Under the pieces are notes generated by a model that was not told where the DNA came from, searched no databases, and saw nothing but the letters and a program-made list of their open reading frames with translations. From contig NZ_JBMLSD010000058.1 in assembly GCF_049240685.1 (NCBI RefSeq), positions 1 to 64,000 of the forward strand: a DNA stretch of 64,000 bases. Direction: 5' to 3'. Positions 1 to 8,531 of the stretch are shown here, one piece after another. This DNA is from Flectobacillus sp049240685. GTDB taxonomy: Bacteria; Bacteroidota; Bacteroidia; Cytophagales; Spirosomataceae. Position 1 is the stretch's first letter; the number at the start of each line of letters is the position of its first letter. Made by a program: the position numbers and the translations under genes.

Positions 1-131
1 TATTGCCTACAGCCATGCTTTTTTCCAAAACCCACCGCCGAAAGCCGATACCTGAAAGCTCTAAGCATAATCTTAAATTTTATTTTGCCCACTAACTTAA
101 TACAATAGGCCATTTAAGGCAAACTAGACAG
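1..131. other. Leader region upstream of hemH with degenerate heptamers
   Basis: No gene is visible. Positions 40-67 can be read as four 7-bp units of the form NNANGCN (GAAAGCC, GATACCT, GAAAGCT, CTAAGCA). The reverse complement of this pattern recurs at 4936-4963, so it appears to be one member of a dispersed family of 7-bp-periodic repeats. The hemH promoter should lie in here, but no convincing TTTG / TAnnTTTG pair was found. Confidence 0.4.
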
Positions 132-1211
132 ATGGAAATAGTAGACAAAACCCCAAACACTCAAAATTCTGTGACCACTTCTCAAAAAAATCAAATGAAA
201 ACGGGCGTATTAATCGTAAATTTAGGTACTCCAGACTCTCCTAAAACCCCAGATGTGAGAAAATACCTTCGTGAATTCTTGATGGATGGTAGGGTTATCG
301 ATATCCCAGTGGCTTTTAGATGGATGCTCGTAAACTTGATAATTGCACCTTTTCGCTCGCCAAAGTCTGCAAAAACTTATCAAGAACTTTGGGAGGATAG
401 AGGTTCTCCATTAAAGTTTTATGGTGAAGATGTAGAAGAAATGCTCCAGAAAGAACTTGGTTCTGACTTTGAGGTTAAGCTAGCAATGCGTTATCAAAGT
501 CCAAGTCTTGATTCTGTGTTGGAACAATTCAGAAAATCGGGTTTTCAAAAAATAATTGTGATTCCATTCTTTCCACAATATGCCTCAGCAACGACTGGTT
601 CAGTTTATGAGAAAGTAATGAAAATCGTTTCAGGTTGGCAAATTATTCCAGAGATTAAATTTGTCAATACTTATTACGATCATCCAAAATTTATCGAACA
701 TTTTACTTCTGCGGCGCGTAATTATATGGCCTCGCATGATTTTGATTATTATATTTTTAGCTATCATGGCGTTCCCGAACGACAAATCCGTAAGGGAGAT
801 TGTACGGGTGAGACCTGCAAGTTTGGCTCTTGCTGTGATACAATTCATTCGTTTAATCAGTATTGTTATCGTGCACAATGTCATGAAACAACCCGCTTGA
901 TGGCAAAGGAACTTGGTTTGAAAGAGGGAACCTATTTAACTACTTTTCAATCCCGATTAGGTAGAGACCCTTGGATACAGCCTTATACCGAGGATACGAT
1001 TAAAAGATTGGCCAAAGAAGGTAAGAAAAGTGTATTGGCCTTTTCGCCCGCATTTGTAGCGGATTGCTTAGAGACTACCATCGAGGTTGGTGAAGAATAC
1101 AAAGAAGTGTTTGAAGAATTAGGTGGCGAACACTGGCAATTGGTAGAAAGTTTGAATAATTCTCCGATTTGGGTAGAACTTTTGAAGGATTTAGTTACCA
1201 AAAATGCTTAG
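132..1211 (+). CDS. hemH: Ferrochelatase
   Basis: Inserts Fe2+ into protoporphyrin IX, the last step of protoheme synthesis. The family N-terminus (GVLIVNLGTPDSP) begins near residue 25. The catalytic His is H212 in SYHG, followed by VPERQIRKGD, and the conserved acidic segment is DCLETTIE at 311-318. Six cysteines (C224, C229, C234, C235, C245, C250) sit in a short internal insert; some bacterial ferrochelatases bind a [2Fe-2S] cluster through internal cysteines, but binding here is only inferred. The start at 132 adds about 21 polar residues before M22 at 195, which fits the family N-terminus better, so the true start may be 195. A strong terminator follows at 1221-1250. Confidence 0.96.
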   Translation: MEIVDKTPNTQNSVTTSQKNQMKTGVLIVNLGTPDSPKTPDVRKYLREFLMDGRVIDIPVAFRWMLVNLIIAPFRSPKSAKTYQELWEDRGSPLKFYGEDVEEMLQKELGSDFEVKLAMRYQSPSLDSVLEQFRKSGFQKIIVIPFFPQYASATTGSVYEKVMKIVSGWQIIPEIKFVNTYYDHPKFIEHFTSAARNYMASHDFDYYIFSYHGVPERQIRKGDCTGETCKFGSCCDTIHSFNQYCYRAQCHETTRLMAKELGLKEGTYLTTFQSRLGRDPWIQPYTEDTIKRLAKEGKKSVLAFSPAFVADCLETTIEVGEEYKEVFEELGGEHWQLVESLNNSPIWVELLKDLVTKNA

Positions 1212-1220
1212 TTTTGAAAA

Positions 1221-1250
1221 GAAAAAGGGTGGATTAGTTCACCCTTTTTC
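1221..1250 (+). terminator. Rho-independent terminator of hemH
   Basis: Perfect 11-bp stem (GAAAAAGGGTG / CACCCTTTTTC) with an 8-nt loop and a T-rich tail, ten bases after the hemH stop codon. Confidence 0.85.
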
Positions 1251-1278
1251 TTTTCATTCAAACTAATCCGATTTTAAA

Positions 1279-2166
1279 ATGCTTTCACTAATTCTGAGCG
1301 TATTGTTTTCAGTGTTGTTACTGGTCAATTTCAGACTTCATCCTAACTTTAAGGTAAATACCTTTCAAGCTATTATATTAAATTATCCAGTTTGTTTTCT
1401 TACTGGACTCTTAATGCTTCCGTCTGAGCAAGCCTTTCATTTTGATATTCATGCGGAAGGCTCTCTCTACGCCCTCATACTCGGAGTAGGGTTTGTGGTA
1501 ACGTTTATTTTATCGGGCGTTTCTACCCAAAAGATGGGTATGACCGCCACCTCCTTAGCGAATAATATCTCGCTGGTAATTCCTGTAATTTTTAGTCTTT
1601 TGTTTCTTACTAGAGCTGGTAGCTTTGATTTCCTCAATTATGAGGGATTGGCACTTGCGATAGGTGCAGTTGCTCTTAGTACTTTCAAAAAAGAGGAGGA
1701 TACCGCATCGGGAAAGGAAAAAAATTGGCTATTGCCGCTAGCTGTTTTTGTGATGTATGGGATTACTAATACGACATTTAATTTTTTGTCGGCTTCCTTC
1801 ATCAAATCCGATGAGCAGCGAATTCCATATACCCTCACGATATTGATAGGCTCGATGGTTTTTGGATTATTTGTATTGTTGTATAGAAAAGTAAAGCATC
1901 ACGAAAATATCAATCTTATAAGTTTGATTGCTGCTATTCCGCTAGGCGTACCTAATTTTCTTTCGTTCTATTATTTACTCAAAGCACTTAGCGACTATGA
2001 TAACAATGGAGCTTACGTGTTGCCCTTGTATAATATTAGTGTAATTATGGTTTCGTCTTTGGTTGGTATTGTTTTTTTCAAGGAAAAACTTACCAAACTC
2101 AATTACCTTGGGCTATTATTGGCCTTGATTGCTATTTTTCTCATTAATCATCAAGGTTTTTTTTAG
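1279..2166 (+). CDS. DMT/EamA-family membrane transporter
   Basis: A 295-residue, very hydrophobic protein with about ten transmembrane segments spread evenly over its length, the size and layout of the drug/metabolite transporter (EamA) superfamily. A membrane-embedded start (MLSLILSVLFSVLLLV) is followed by the usual short polar connections, and the C-terminus (FFKEKLTKLNYLGLLLALIAI) matches the pattern ending of EamA repeats. The substrate cannot be told from sequence. It stands alone between two strong terminators, and its stop codon is directly followed by a bidirectional hairpin shared with the convergent glycosylase gene. Confidence 0.8.
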   Translation: MLSLILSVLFSVLLLVNFRLHPNFKVNTFQAIILNYPVCFLTGLLMLPSEQAFHFDIHAEGSLYALILGVGFVVTFILSGVSTQKMGMTATSLANNISLVIPVIFSLLFLTRAGSFDFLNYEGLALAIGAVALSTFKKEEDTASGKEKNWLLPLAVFVMYGITNTTFNFLSASFIKSDEQRIPYTLTILIGSMVFGLFVLLYRKVKHHENINLISLIAAIPLGVPNFLSFYYLLKALSDYDNNGAYVLPLYNISVIMVSSLVGIVFFKEKLTKLNYLGLLLALIAIFLINHQGFF

Positions 2167-2170
2167 GGAA

Positions 2171-2207
2171 AAAAATAAAGGCGCTGTACATCGGCGCCTT
2201 TATTTTT
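2171..2207. terminator. Bidirectional terminator between DMT transporter and glycosylase
   Basis: Perfect 14-bp stem (AAAAATAAAGGCGC / GCGCCTTTATTTTT) around a 9-nt loop, with A/T tracts on both sides so it can serve both converging genes. The stop codon of the leftward gene lies inside the 3' arm. Confidence 0.85.
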
Positions 2208-2781
2208 TGCTAATATATCTACTGTTTTTGAGGTAAAACCGATAGGGCAGTTCGACACCCTGAGTTATTCCAATTCTTGTGGTTGTAACGATTTGTTCTT
2301 CATCAATAGTAGCGGAGGGAGCTATTAAGGTCAAATCATGAGTTTTTACATTCCAAAAGTTCATTTCTTTGTTAATTCCAAAGGCTTGAACCAATTTGGC
2401 CGGACCAGAGCACAGATTCCGAATCGAATCGGTATTTCTCCTTTTTTTCATCAAATCGATTCCTTTGGTGGGCTCCAAGGCCCTGATAAGCACGGCCTCG
2501 CCAACTCCCTCTTTATTTCCAGATATATTTACACAATAGTGCATTCCGTATATTTGGTAAACATAAATAGTCCCTTCCGAACCAAACATTGGCGCATTTC
2601 TCGTCGTTTTTTTTCGATAAGCGTGACAAGCAGGATCGTCCTGAAGGTAGGCTTCTGTTTCTACAATTATTCCTTCGTATATGCCTTCCAAAGAAATAAG
2701 TCTAAGCTGCCAACCTAAAAGGGCTTTTGAAAGCGAAAGTGTATCAAGATTCAATAATTCCTCCAATTCTTTCATAAGCAT
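2200..2781 (-). CDS. DNA-3-methyladenine glycosylase (MPG/AAG family)
   Basis: Base-excision repair enzyme that flips out and removes alkylated purines such as 3-methyladenine. The family signatures are clear: LGWQL near the N-terminus, IVETEAYLQDDPACHA with the catalytic Glu, GTIYVYQIYGMHYCVNI, EAVLIRALEP, and GPAKLVQAFGI. Length (193 residues) is normal for the bacterial AAG family. The start may be either ATG at 2781 or the one two codons later at 2775. It is transcribed alone toward the bidirectional terminator it shares with the DMT transporter. Confidence 0.93.
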   Translation of the reverse strand: MLMKELEELLNLDTLSLSKALLGWQLRLISLEGIYEGIIVETEAYLQDDPACHAYRKKTTRNAPMFGSEGTIYVYQIYGMHYCVNISGNKEGVGEAVLIRALEPTKGIDLMKKRRNTDSIRNLCSGPAKLVQAFGINKEMNFWNVKTHDLTLIAPSATIDEEQIVTTTRIGITQGVELPYRFYLKNSRYISKK

Positions 2782-2876
2782 ATATTTACTTTTTCCTGCG
2801 GATTCTTACTCGGATGTAAGTAAATGGGCAAAATTTGTGTTAAACAATCAGGCAATACGAACTCTATATTTAACTA

Positions 2877-3752
2877 TTACAATACGTTGGAAGTTTGTTC
2901 TTTAATCTTTTCTAATTCATCCTTCATGTTTACTACGAAACGTTGAATACCAACATCGTTCGCTTTAGAACCGATGGTGTTGATTTCACGACCGATTTCC
3001 TGAGACAAGAAATTTAGTTTTTTCCCATTTCCTTCTTTTACAATTGTCTGAAAATAGTCAAGATGTGTGCGGAGGCGAACTTTTTCTTCTGAAATATCGT
3101 ATTTTTCTACATAATAGACCAGCTCTTGTTCGAAGCGGTTTTTGTCAAAATTTTCATCCTGTAACAAATCTGCCACAGATTTTCGAAGGCGTTCTCTAAC
3201 ACCTGGGATTCGCGATTTATCTAGCTCTTCCACTTGGCTTAATAATTTGCCAATATTTTGTGCGTATTCGATAAATTTGGCTTGTACAATTGCTCCCTCT
3301 CTTAATCGAAACGTGTTACATTGTTCTACCGCTTTGTTGACTGCCTGCAAAATTACATTCCATTCTGCTTCACTCTGCTCTTCAGATACGGCGTCGGTGT
3401 TGAAGGCATTTGGCATGGTCAGGGCTATTTTTAGTAATTCTGTGGTTTCGATGTTGCCAAAAATCGCAGCGGTTTCTGCCAAGTCTTTTACGTATGCTTG
3501 TACCAAGGCACGGTTTACAGAAGTACCCGCCGTGGCATCTGTGTACTGTACTTGTAAATTAAATTCTATTTTCCCTCTTTCTAACTGTTGAGTAAGAATG
3601 TTACGTATCTCAATTTCTCGAGATGAAAAGGTTTTTGGGATACGACAATATATATCTGTGAATTTAGAGTTCAAGCTTTTGACTTCAGCAGTTACAGTCA
3701 GATTATTTGCTTCTACAACCGCTTTCCCGAAGCCTGTCATTGATTTTAACAT
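2877..3752 (-). CDS. YicC/YloC family endoribonuclease
   Basis: The start is set at 3752 because MLKSMTGFGKA is the near-invariant N-terminus of YicC proteins; the ATG three codons upstream (3761) would add only three residues. Other family marks are EVKSLNSKFTDIYCRIP near residue 25, a long helical middle, and the C-terminal motif HLDYFQTIVKEGNGKKLNFLSQEIGREINTIGSKAND. E. coli YicC and B. subtilis YloC are RNA-cleaving proteins; the role here is inferred from the family. The gene is often next to gmk, but that partner is not adjacent here. Confidence 0.92.
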   Translation of the reverse strand: MLKSMTGFGKAVVEANNLTVTAEVKSLNSKFTDIYCRIPKTFSSREIEIRNILTQQLERGKIEFNLQVQYTDATAGTSVNRALVQAYVKDLAETAAIFGNIETTELLKIALTMPNAFNTDAVSEEQSEAEWNVILQAVNKAVEQCNTFRLREGAIVQAKFIEYAQNIGKLLSQVEELDKSRIPGVRERLRKSVADLLQDENFDKNRFEQELVYYVEKYDISEEKVRLRTHLDYFQTIVKEGNGKKLNFLSQEIGREINTIGSKANDVGIQRFVVNMKDELEKIKEQTSNVL

Positions 3753-3810
3753 AGTATTCAATTATTTTACGTTCTATGCAATTTGCAGGTAAAAATTGAT
3801 TTGTCCAAAT

Positions 3811-3855
3811 AAAAAAAGAGGAGGCATTGCCAAAACCTTGGGCAAATACCTCCTC
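3811..3855 (-). terminator. Terminator of the DUF1080 gene
   Basis: Read leftward, GAGGAGG plus an interrupted inner pairing (TATTTGCC / GGCAATG) closes with CCTCCTC and is followed by seven T. It lies just past the DUF1080 stop codon and before yicC, so the two leftward genes are probably separate transcripts. Confidence 0.85.
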
Positions 3856-3877
3856 CTTATGTATATTGTATTAGAAA

Positions 3878-4594
3878 CTAAAGGCTTTTGATTTTGATAC
3901 TTCTATACCATACGTCGTTGCCATGGTCTTGTAATACGATATGTCCTTTTAGAAACTTACCAAAATCTGGCATATTTTTGAACTTGCTATTGGCAATAAG
4001 GTCTTTCCAATTTTGGTCATCCATGCGCGTTTCCACTACCTTTACTCCGTTCATATATACCTGAAGGCTTCCTTTGTTGCTGATAATTCTTACTTGGTTC
4101 CACTCACCAACTGGCTTTGCTGGTTCTGACGATGACTGAATCAAATCGTATAAATCGCTCGCACGATGTTTTTTGATTTTTCCGTCTGGGTGACCATCAT
4201 TATCTATTACTTGAATTTCAGGGCCAGTAAACCATCCGTAGGCATATTTTGCATCTTCTTGGCTGTTGATATAAATACCACTGTTTCCGTTAGGAGATAT
4301 TTTCCACTCAATACTTAATTCAAAGTTTTCGAATTCTTCGTTGCTTACAAGGTCGCCAGAACCTTCCTTTCCTTTGGAGGTGTCATATTTTAGTGCACCA
4401 TCCGAAACTATCCAATTGGCTTTTACTTCTTTGCTTTTCCAAGTATGCCAACCTGTAGTTGTTTTTCCGTCAAACAATAAACGCCATCCTGATTTGATTT
4501 CTTTTTTGGATAATGTATTCGGAGTTTCTTTAGCCTGGAGACTAAAAACGGATGCTGAAAGCATTAAGCAAGTAATTAAACTAGTTTTTTTCAT
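3878..4594 (-). CDS. DUF1080 (3-keto-disaccharide hydrolase-like) secreted protein
   Basis: The start is placed at 4594 because MKKTSLITCLMLSASVFSLQAK is a good Sec signal peptide; the longer frame from 4669 places non-signal residues ahead of it. The mature part is a single concanavalin-like beta-sandwich domain of the DUF1080/3-keto-disaccharide hydrolase type, with GWRLLFDGKTTTGWHTWK at the start, then FELSIEWKISPNGNSGIYI, GPEIQVIDNDGHPDGK, GEWNQVRII and VLQDHGNDVWYRSIKIK. Members occur as lipoproteins or periplasmic proteins and some cleave 3-ketoglycosides. No sugar gene cluster surrounds it, so the substrate is unknown. Confidence 0.88.
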   Translation of the reverse strand: MKKTSLITCLMLSASVFSLQAKETPNTLSKKEIKSGWRLLFDGKTTTGWHTWKSKEVKANWIVSDGALKYDTSKGKEGSGDLVSNEEFENFELSIEWKISPNGNSGIYINSQEDAKYAYGWFTGPEIQVIDNDGHPDGKIKKHRASDLYDLIQSSSEPAKPVGEWNQVRIISNKGSLQVYMNGVKVVETRMDDQNWKDLIANSKFKNMPDFGKFLKGHIVLQDHGNDVWYRSIKIKSL

Positions 4595-5115
4595 GTAATA
4601 AAGGGAATTTAGAAAATGGGCTGTTGGGTAATTAAACTTACCATATTGAAAAGCAAATGTAATACTCAATTCCGAATATTATACCCTGAAAAGGTGGGAA
4701 ACTTTCAGTCGAGGATTTGAGATTTATGATTTTAAATTTTGGGAAAATATTCTCACTTTATTTTAAACAAGAAAATAGAGGCTATTTTTTGATAGTCTTT
4801 TTACTGCATAAATAGGGATTGTCTAGTTCAGGATAAGTTGTGAACCTATTTTTAGAACAGTATCAAACTGTTTTTTTTATAAAAAAATCTTTAAAAGTAC
4901 CTAGCTTAATAAGCTTCAAAAAAAATAATTTTTCAGGCTTACAGCTTTCAGCTTTGGGCATACGGCAAATTATATTGATACTAAAAAATAATATAAAAAC
5001 TCCTTGCCTTGTGCCTCTTGCCTTCAACACTAAACGACAATTTCTTACTAACAAAATGGGCTTGCAACGAGAGTTGCAAGCCCAGAAAGGTATGAGTATT
5101 TAAATTACCTTCACA
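4595..5115. repeat. Intergenic stretch with two sets of degenerate heptamers
   Basis: No gene is supported; the open frame at 4840-5103 is low-complexity and overlaps repeats. At 4936-4963 four 7-bp units read GGCTTAC, AGCTTTC, AGCTTTG, GGCATAC. At 5005-5025 three units read TGCCTTG, TGCCTCT, TGCCTTC. The second pattern recurs beside the assembly gap (39556-39576). The right end holds the terminator of the YfhO-like gene. Confidence 0.55.
5057..5084 (-). terminator. Terminator of the YfhO-like gene
   Basis: Perfect 12-bp stem (TGGGCTTGCAAC / GTTGCAAGCCCA) with a 4-nt GAGA loop; read leftward it is followed by TTTTGTT. Confidence 0.85.
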
Positions 5116-7560
5116 TTATTTTTTCTTTTTTACTTCGAAAAAAATAGCCAAGCCTAACAAACCTACCAATAAGAATGAAGCAACAAAGTCAATTTTTGAG
5201 CCTTTTGCCACAACCTCTGGTTCAAACTTGAATTCTATGGTGTGTTTTCCTGCAGGAACCACCAACGCTCTCAATACATAATTGGCGCGTAAATGTGGTT
5301 TGTACTGTCCATCGATATATGCCTTCCAATCTTGATTGCCACGATAAAAGATTTCTGAGAAAACCGCTAATTGTTCTGAGCTAGCATTTGAAGTATATGT
5401 CAAATGGTTTGGCTTGTAACTAACAAGCGCTATCTTATTGTTGATAGAATCTGCTTTGATAGCTGATAAATTTCCTAATTCAGGTTTGAATCGTTCGTCT
5501 ATGATAGCTGTCTTTTTAGGATTAAAATTGGTCAGGGCATTGATTTCTTCATCAGCGTTTGGAACCATTTTAATTTCTTGAACAAACCAAGCGTTCCCAC
5601 AAGCTTCTGGGTTTTGCTGTACCGTTGGCGCTCCTTGGGCTCCTGGTACCACGATGTATTTGGCATTAAGCATATTTAATACCTGTAGGTTCAACGGATT
5701 TTTTGACAAATGATGCTCTACCAACTCTTGATACCTACGCAACTTTGCTCCATGATAACCACCAAGAGATTGATGATAATAAGACATTTTGGCATCGCCC
5801 ATAAAGTTGCTCGATAAATCAATAACTTTATAGGTGCTTTTATCTTTCATAATCTCAGTATCGAGAGGCGATGGCGCTGTATTTTCTTCTACGGCTGCTT
5901 TATCCATAAAAGAATCATTATTAAAATATCTTTTATCTACACTGAACAAGTCGAAGGTAACCAACAAAATCAGAATAGGATAAAGTACTGTCTCCTTTAG
6001 TTTACCTTTCACAAATGCCCAAATAGCCGCAGCGGTAATCGAAATCAGCATAAAAGTACGTAAAGCATCCGAGCGAAAAATTGAGGCTCTATCCTTTACA
6101 ATGGCATTGAGAATTTGGGTATCAAAATCTTTGTTGCCCGACAACTGAAAGTTGGCGTCGTTTGGTGAGCGGAAGTTGAAGAACAAATCAGGTAGCAAGC
6201 CAAGGATTAAGGCAAATCCAGCCGTCAAACCAAAGCTAATAAAGAACGCATCTTTGATTTGCTCGAAACGGAGTTTTTCTTCCACAATTCTTTTAATGCC
6301 TAAAACTGCCATTGTAACCAAGGAGAACTGCACAAGGCATAAAATCATCGTAACAGCTCTGAACTTATTAAACATAGGGAAGTAGTCAAACATGAGGTCG
6401 TTGAAGAAGAAGTTTTTACCCCAAGAAAGTACCACGTACAACACGGTTGTTCCGATTAACCAATATTTAAGAGAGCCTCTTACCAAAAAACAGCCCATTA
6501 AAAATAAGAAGCAGATTACGGCGCCAGCATAGGCAGGTCCTCCCACAAAGCTTTGGTCGCCCCAATAGGCTACGCTTCTTTCCGAGAATCCAAGGGCTAC
6601 CTCTTCAGGCTGTCCGTTATCTATTAATAGTTTATAGGTCTCAGATTTTTTCCCCCCGAGCGAACCCCCTGAAGCCCCACCTCTAAAATTAGGGATGAGT
6701 AATGTTCCTGTTTCTCCAATGCCATAGCTCCAGTCGAAAGCATAGTCTTTATCAAGCCCGCCATTTGATTGGGTATTCGATTTTAATTCAGATTTGCCAC
6801 GAATGGTTTCTTTAGAATACTCAAGATTGCTCCAAAGTCTCATAGCATGGTTGGCGGCGCCTACGCCCAAAGCTCCAGCTAAGATTGCCAAAGAAAGTAC
6901 TAATTGTTTGATTTCTCCTTTTTTGATTTTTTCAATAGCTTCTACCAATATCAAAATGCCCCAAGAAAGGAATAGATAGTAGGTGATTTGTACGTGGTTG
7001 GCATACAATTCCAAGCCCATAAAGAGTGCTGTTAGGGCGGCACCAACCCAATACCTACCTCTCATAACTAATACCGAGCCAGCCAATACTAATGGGGCAA
7101 ACGCAAGTGCCAAAGCCTTTGAGTTATGTCCAGCAGGTATAATAACCATATTGAATGTTCCTAGGGCATAACCTATTGCCCCAAGTACCGAAAGCCAATT
7201 GTTGAGTCCAAGAATAATCAGGAATATATACATGCCAAGCATCTCCAAAAATATCATATTGATAGGACTAGGAAGCGCATTGTTGGCATATTGACCTATT
7301 TTTGTTGTTATACTATTTGGGTAATTTGCCGAAATCATATAAGTAGGCATACCACCAAACATGGAGTTGGTCCACCAAGTAGTTTCACCAGTATTTTTTT
7401 TGAATTCTACTGACTCATGTGCGGCCGCCTGAGCCATTTGAATGTCATGTTGCTGAATGACTTTGCCTTTAAGGGCTGGTGATGCGTAAATCCCTGCCAA
7501 TACTGCAAAAAATACAATCGCTACAATGTGCGGAAGGAATTTTTTGAATGAAAATTGCAT
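5116..7560 (-). CDS. YfhO-like large integral membrane protein
   Basis: An 814-residue protein with a signal-anchor N-terminus, about a dozen hydrophobic helices in the first 530 residues, an extracytoplasmic soluble part (about 560-780) and a final transmembrane helix before a KKKK tail. This is the layout of YfhO family proteins (GT-C-like fold) widely annotated in Bacteroidota. Recognisable stretches include TTWWTNSMFGGMPTYM near residue 60 and GGYHGAKLRRYQELVEHHL in the soluble part. In Firmicutes YfhO glycosylates lipoteichoic acid, but that polymer is absent in this phylum, so the substrate is unknown. A candidate promoter with a 16-bp palindrome lies upstream. Confidence 0.8.
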   Translation of the reverse strand: MQFSFKKFLPHIVAIVFFAVLAGIYASPALKGKVIQQHDIQMAQAAAHESVEFKKNTGETTWWTNSMFGGMPTYMISANYPNSITTKIGQYANNALPSPINMIFLEMLGMYIFLIILGLNNWLSVLGAIGYALGTFNMVIIPAGHNSKALALAFAPLVLAGSVLVMRGRYWVGAALTALFMGLELYANHVQITYYLFLSWGILILVEAIEKIKKGEIKQLVLSLAILAGALGVGAANHAMRLWSNLEYSKETIRGKSELKSNTQSNGGLDKDYAFDWSYGIGETGTLLIPNFRGGASGGSLGGKKSETYKLLIDNGQPEEVALGFSERSVAYWGDQSFVGGPAYAGAVICFLFLMGCFLVRGSLKYWLIGTTVLYVVLSWGKNFFFNDLMFDYFPMFNKFRAVTMILCLVQFSLVTMAVLGIKRIVEEKLRFEQIKDAFFISFGLTAGFALILGLLPDLFFNFRSPNDANFQLSGNKDFDTQILNAIVKDRASIFRSDALRTFMLISITAAAIWAFVKGKLKETVLYPILILLVTFDLFSVDKRYFNNDSFMDKAAVEENTAPSPLDTEIMKDKSTYKVIDLSSNFMGDAKMSYYHQSLGGYHGAKLRRYQELVEHHLSKNPLNLQVLNMLNAKYIVVPGAQGAPTVQQNPEACGNAWFVQEIKMVPNADEEINALTNFNPKKTAIIDERFKPELGNLSAIKADSINNKIALVSYKPNHLTYTSNASSEQLAVFSEIFYRGNQDWKAYIDGQYKPHLRANYVLRALVVPAGKHTIEFKFEPEVVAKGSKIDFVASFLLVGLLGLAIFFEVKKKK

Positions 7561-7616
7561 GTTTTGTGATTAAGATTTTCTAGGGTTAATGTTTAAATAT
7601 CTTATCTGCTATGAAA

Positions 7617-7650
7617 CAAAGATAAAAGGAATCATTCATTCATGAATGAA
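7617..7650 (-). promoter_or_regulatory. Candidate promoter and palindromic operator of the YfhO-like gene
   Basis: Read leftward, TATCTTTG (7624-7617) fits the Bacteroidota -7 box TAnnTTTG. Where the -33 box should fall lies a perfect 16-bp palindrome, TTCATTCATGAATGAA (7635-7650). A dimeric repressor bound there would cover the -33 region; the regulator is unknown. Confidence 0.45.
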
Positions 7651-7795
7651 CTTGTTGGTACTTTCGAGAGTTTTTATATCAGTTTCCATTACCAAATACG
7701 TTATCTGGATATATAATGTTGGATTTTTATTAGAAAAACCTCGCTATTTTTCGGTTTTTTGGATTTTTCTCTCGAAAATTCAAACCATTTATCCT

Positions 7796-7803
7796 TAACT
7801 TTG
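7796..7803 (+). promoter_or_regulatory. Candidate -7 box of lolA
   Basis: TAACTTTG matches TAnnTTTG, 35 bp before the lolA start. No clear TTTG partner is present at the usual 19-21 bp spacing, so only the downstream box is claimed. Confidence 0.35.
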
Positions 7804-7837
7804 TCAATACGTATAATAATACTCATAACTAGATATA

Positions 7838-8470
7838 ATGAAAAAATTGATTTCGATTATCACGTTTGCTATAGCTATTAATCTTTCTGGTGCGCATGCA
7901 CAAGACTCGAAAGCTGGTGCAATCATTGATGCAATGCAAAAAAAATACAAGTCGTTGAAGTCCTTCAGTGCTACATTCGCCTATGGAGCAGATGGTAGCA
8001 AGCAAGTACTCAAAGGAGACATCACGGTAAAAGGACAGAAGTATCGTCTAAAACTTGCTGGTCAAGAATTGTTTAATAACGGAAAGGACGTTGCCACTTA
8101 TATCAAAGAAACCAACGAAGTGAATATTTCTGAATACGAGCCTAGTGAGAATGACTTGAATCCAGCAAAGGTGTATTCGTTCGATAAAAAGGGTTATAAA
8201 TATACATTTGTCGGAGAGGTTAAAGAGTCTGGTAAAACTTTTGAGGTTGTGGAGCTCTCTCCAGAAAAAAAAGGAGGACAGGTTTCTAAAGTCAAAATTA
8301 AAGTAAACAAAACGGATAAAACTGTAGGCGGTTGGACCATTATTGATAAAAGCGGAAAGCGTCAGACTTTCAACGTGATTAAGTTTAATCCTACTTCAAA
8401 TGTTGATGATAAATTTTTTACTTTCGACAAATCTAAATATCCAGGTGTTGAAGTAAACGATCTTCGTTAA
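7838..8470 (+). CDS. LolA-like outer-membrane lipoprotein carrier protein
   Basis: A periplasmic protein of 210 residues with a Sec signal peptide ending in ALA-like GAHAQ at about residue 22. The mature chain begins with a helix (AGAIIDAMQKKYKSLKSFSATF) followed by alternating strands, the LolA unclosed-barrel pattern, including YRLKLAGQELFNNGKDVATYIKE and the late KSKYPGVEV. LolA carries lipoproteins across the periplasm from LolCDE to the outer membrane; this is the divergent Bacteroidota version. It is convergent with the symporter gene and shares a strong bidirectional terminator with it. Confidence 0.85.
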   Translation: MKKLISIITFAIAINLSGAHAQDSKAGAIIDAMQKKYKSLKSFSATFAYGADGSKQVLKGDITVKGQKYRLKLAGQELFNNGKDVATYIKETNEVNISEYEPSENDLNPAKVYSFDKKGYKYTFVGEVKESGKTFEVVELSPEKKGGQVSKVKIKVNKTDKTVGGWTIIDKSGKRQTFNVIKFNPTSNVDDKFFTFDKSKYPGVEVNDLR

Positions 8471-8479
8471 TAGGTTTCA

Positions 8480-8520
8480 AAAAAAAAGGCTAGCTCAACG
8501 ATTGAGCTAGCCTTTTTTTT
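8480..8520. terminator. Bidirectional terminator between lolA and the symporter gene
   Basis: A near-perfect stem with core AGGCTAGCTCAA / TTGAGCTAGCCT, a 3-nt loop (CGA) and eight or more A/T on each side, able to stop transcription from both converging genes. Confidence 0.92.
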
Positions 8521-8531
8521 GAAAATGTTTT

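Noticed and set aside
4840..5103. Open frame of 87 residues
   Set aside because: Low-complexity sequence overlapping repeats and the YfhO terminator, with no recognisable domain or good start context.
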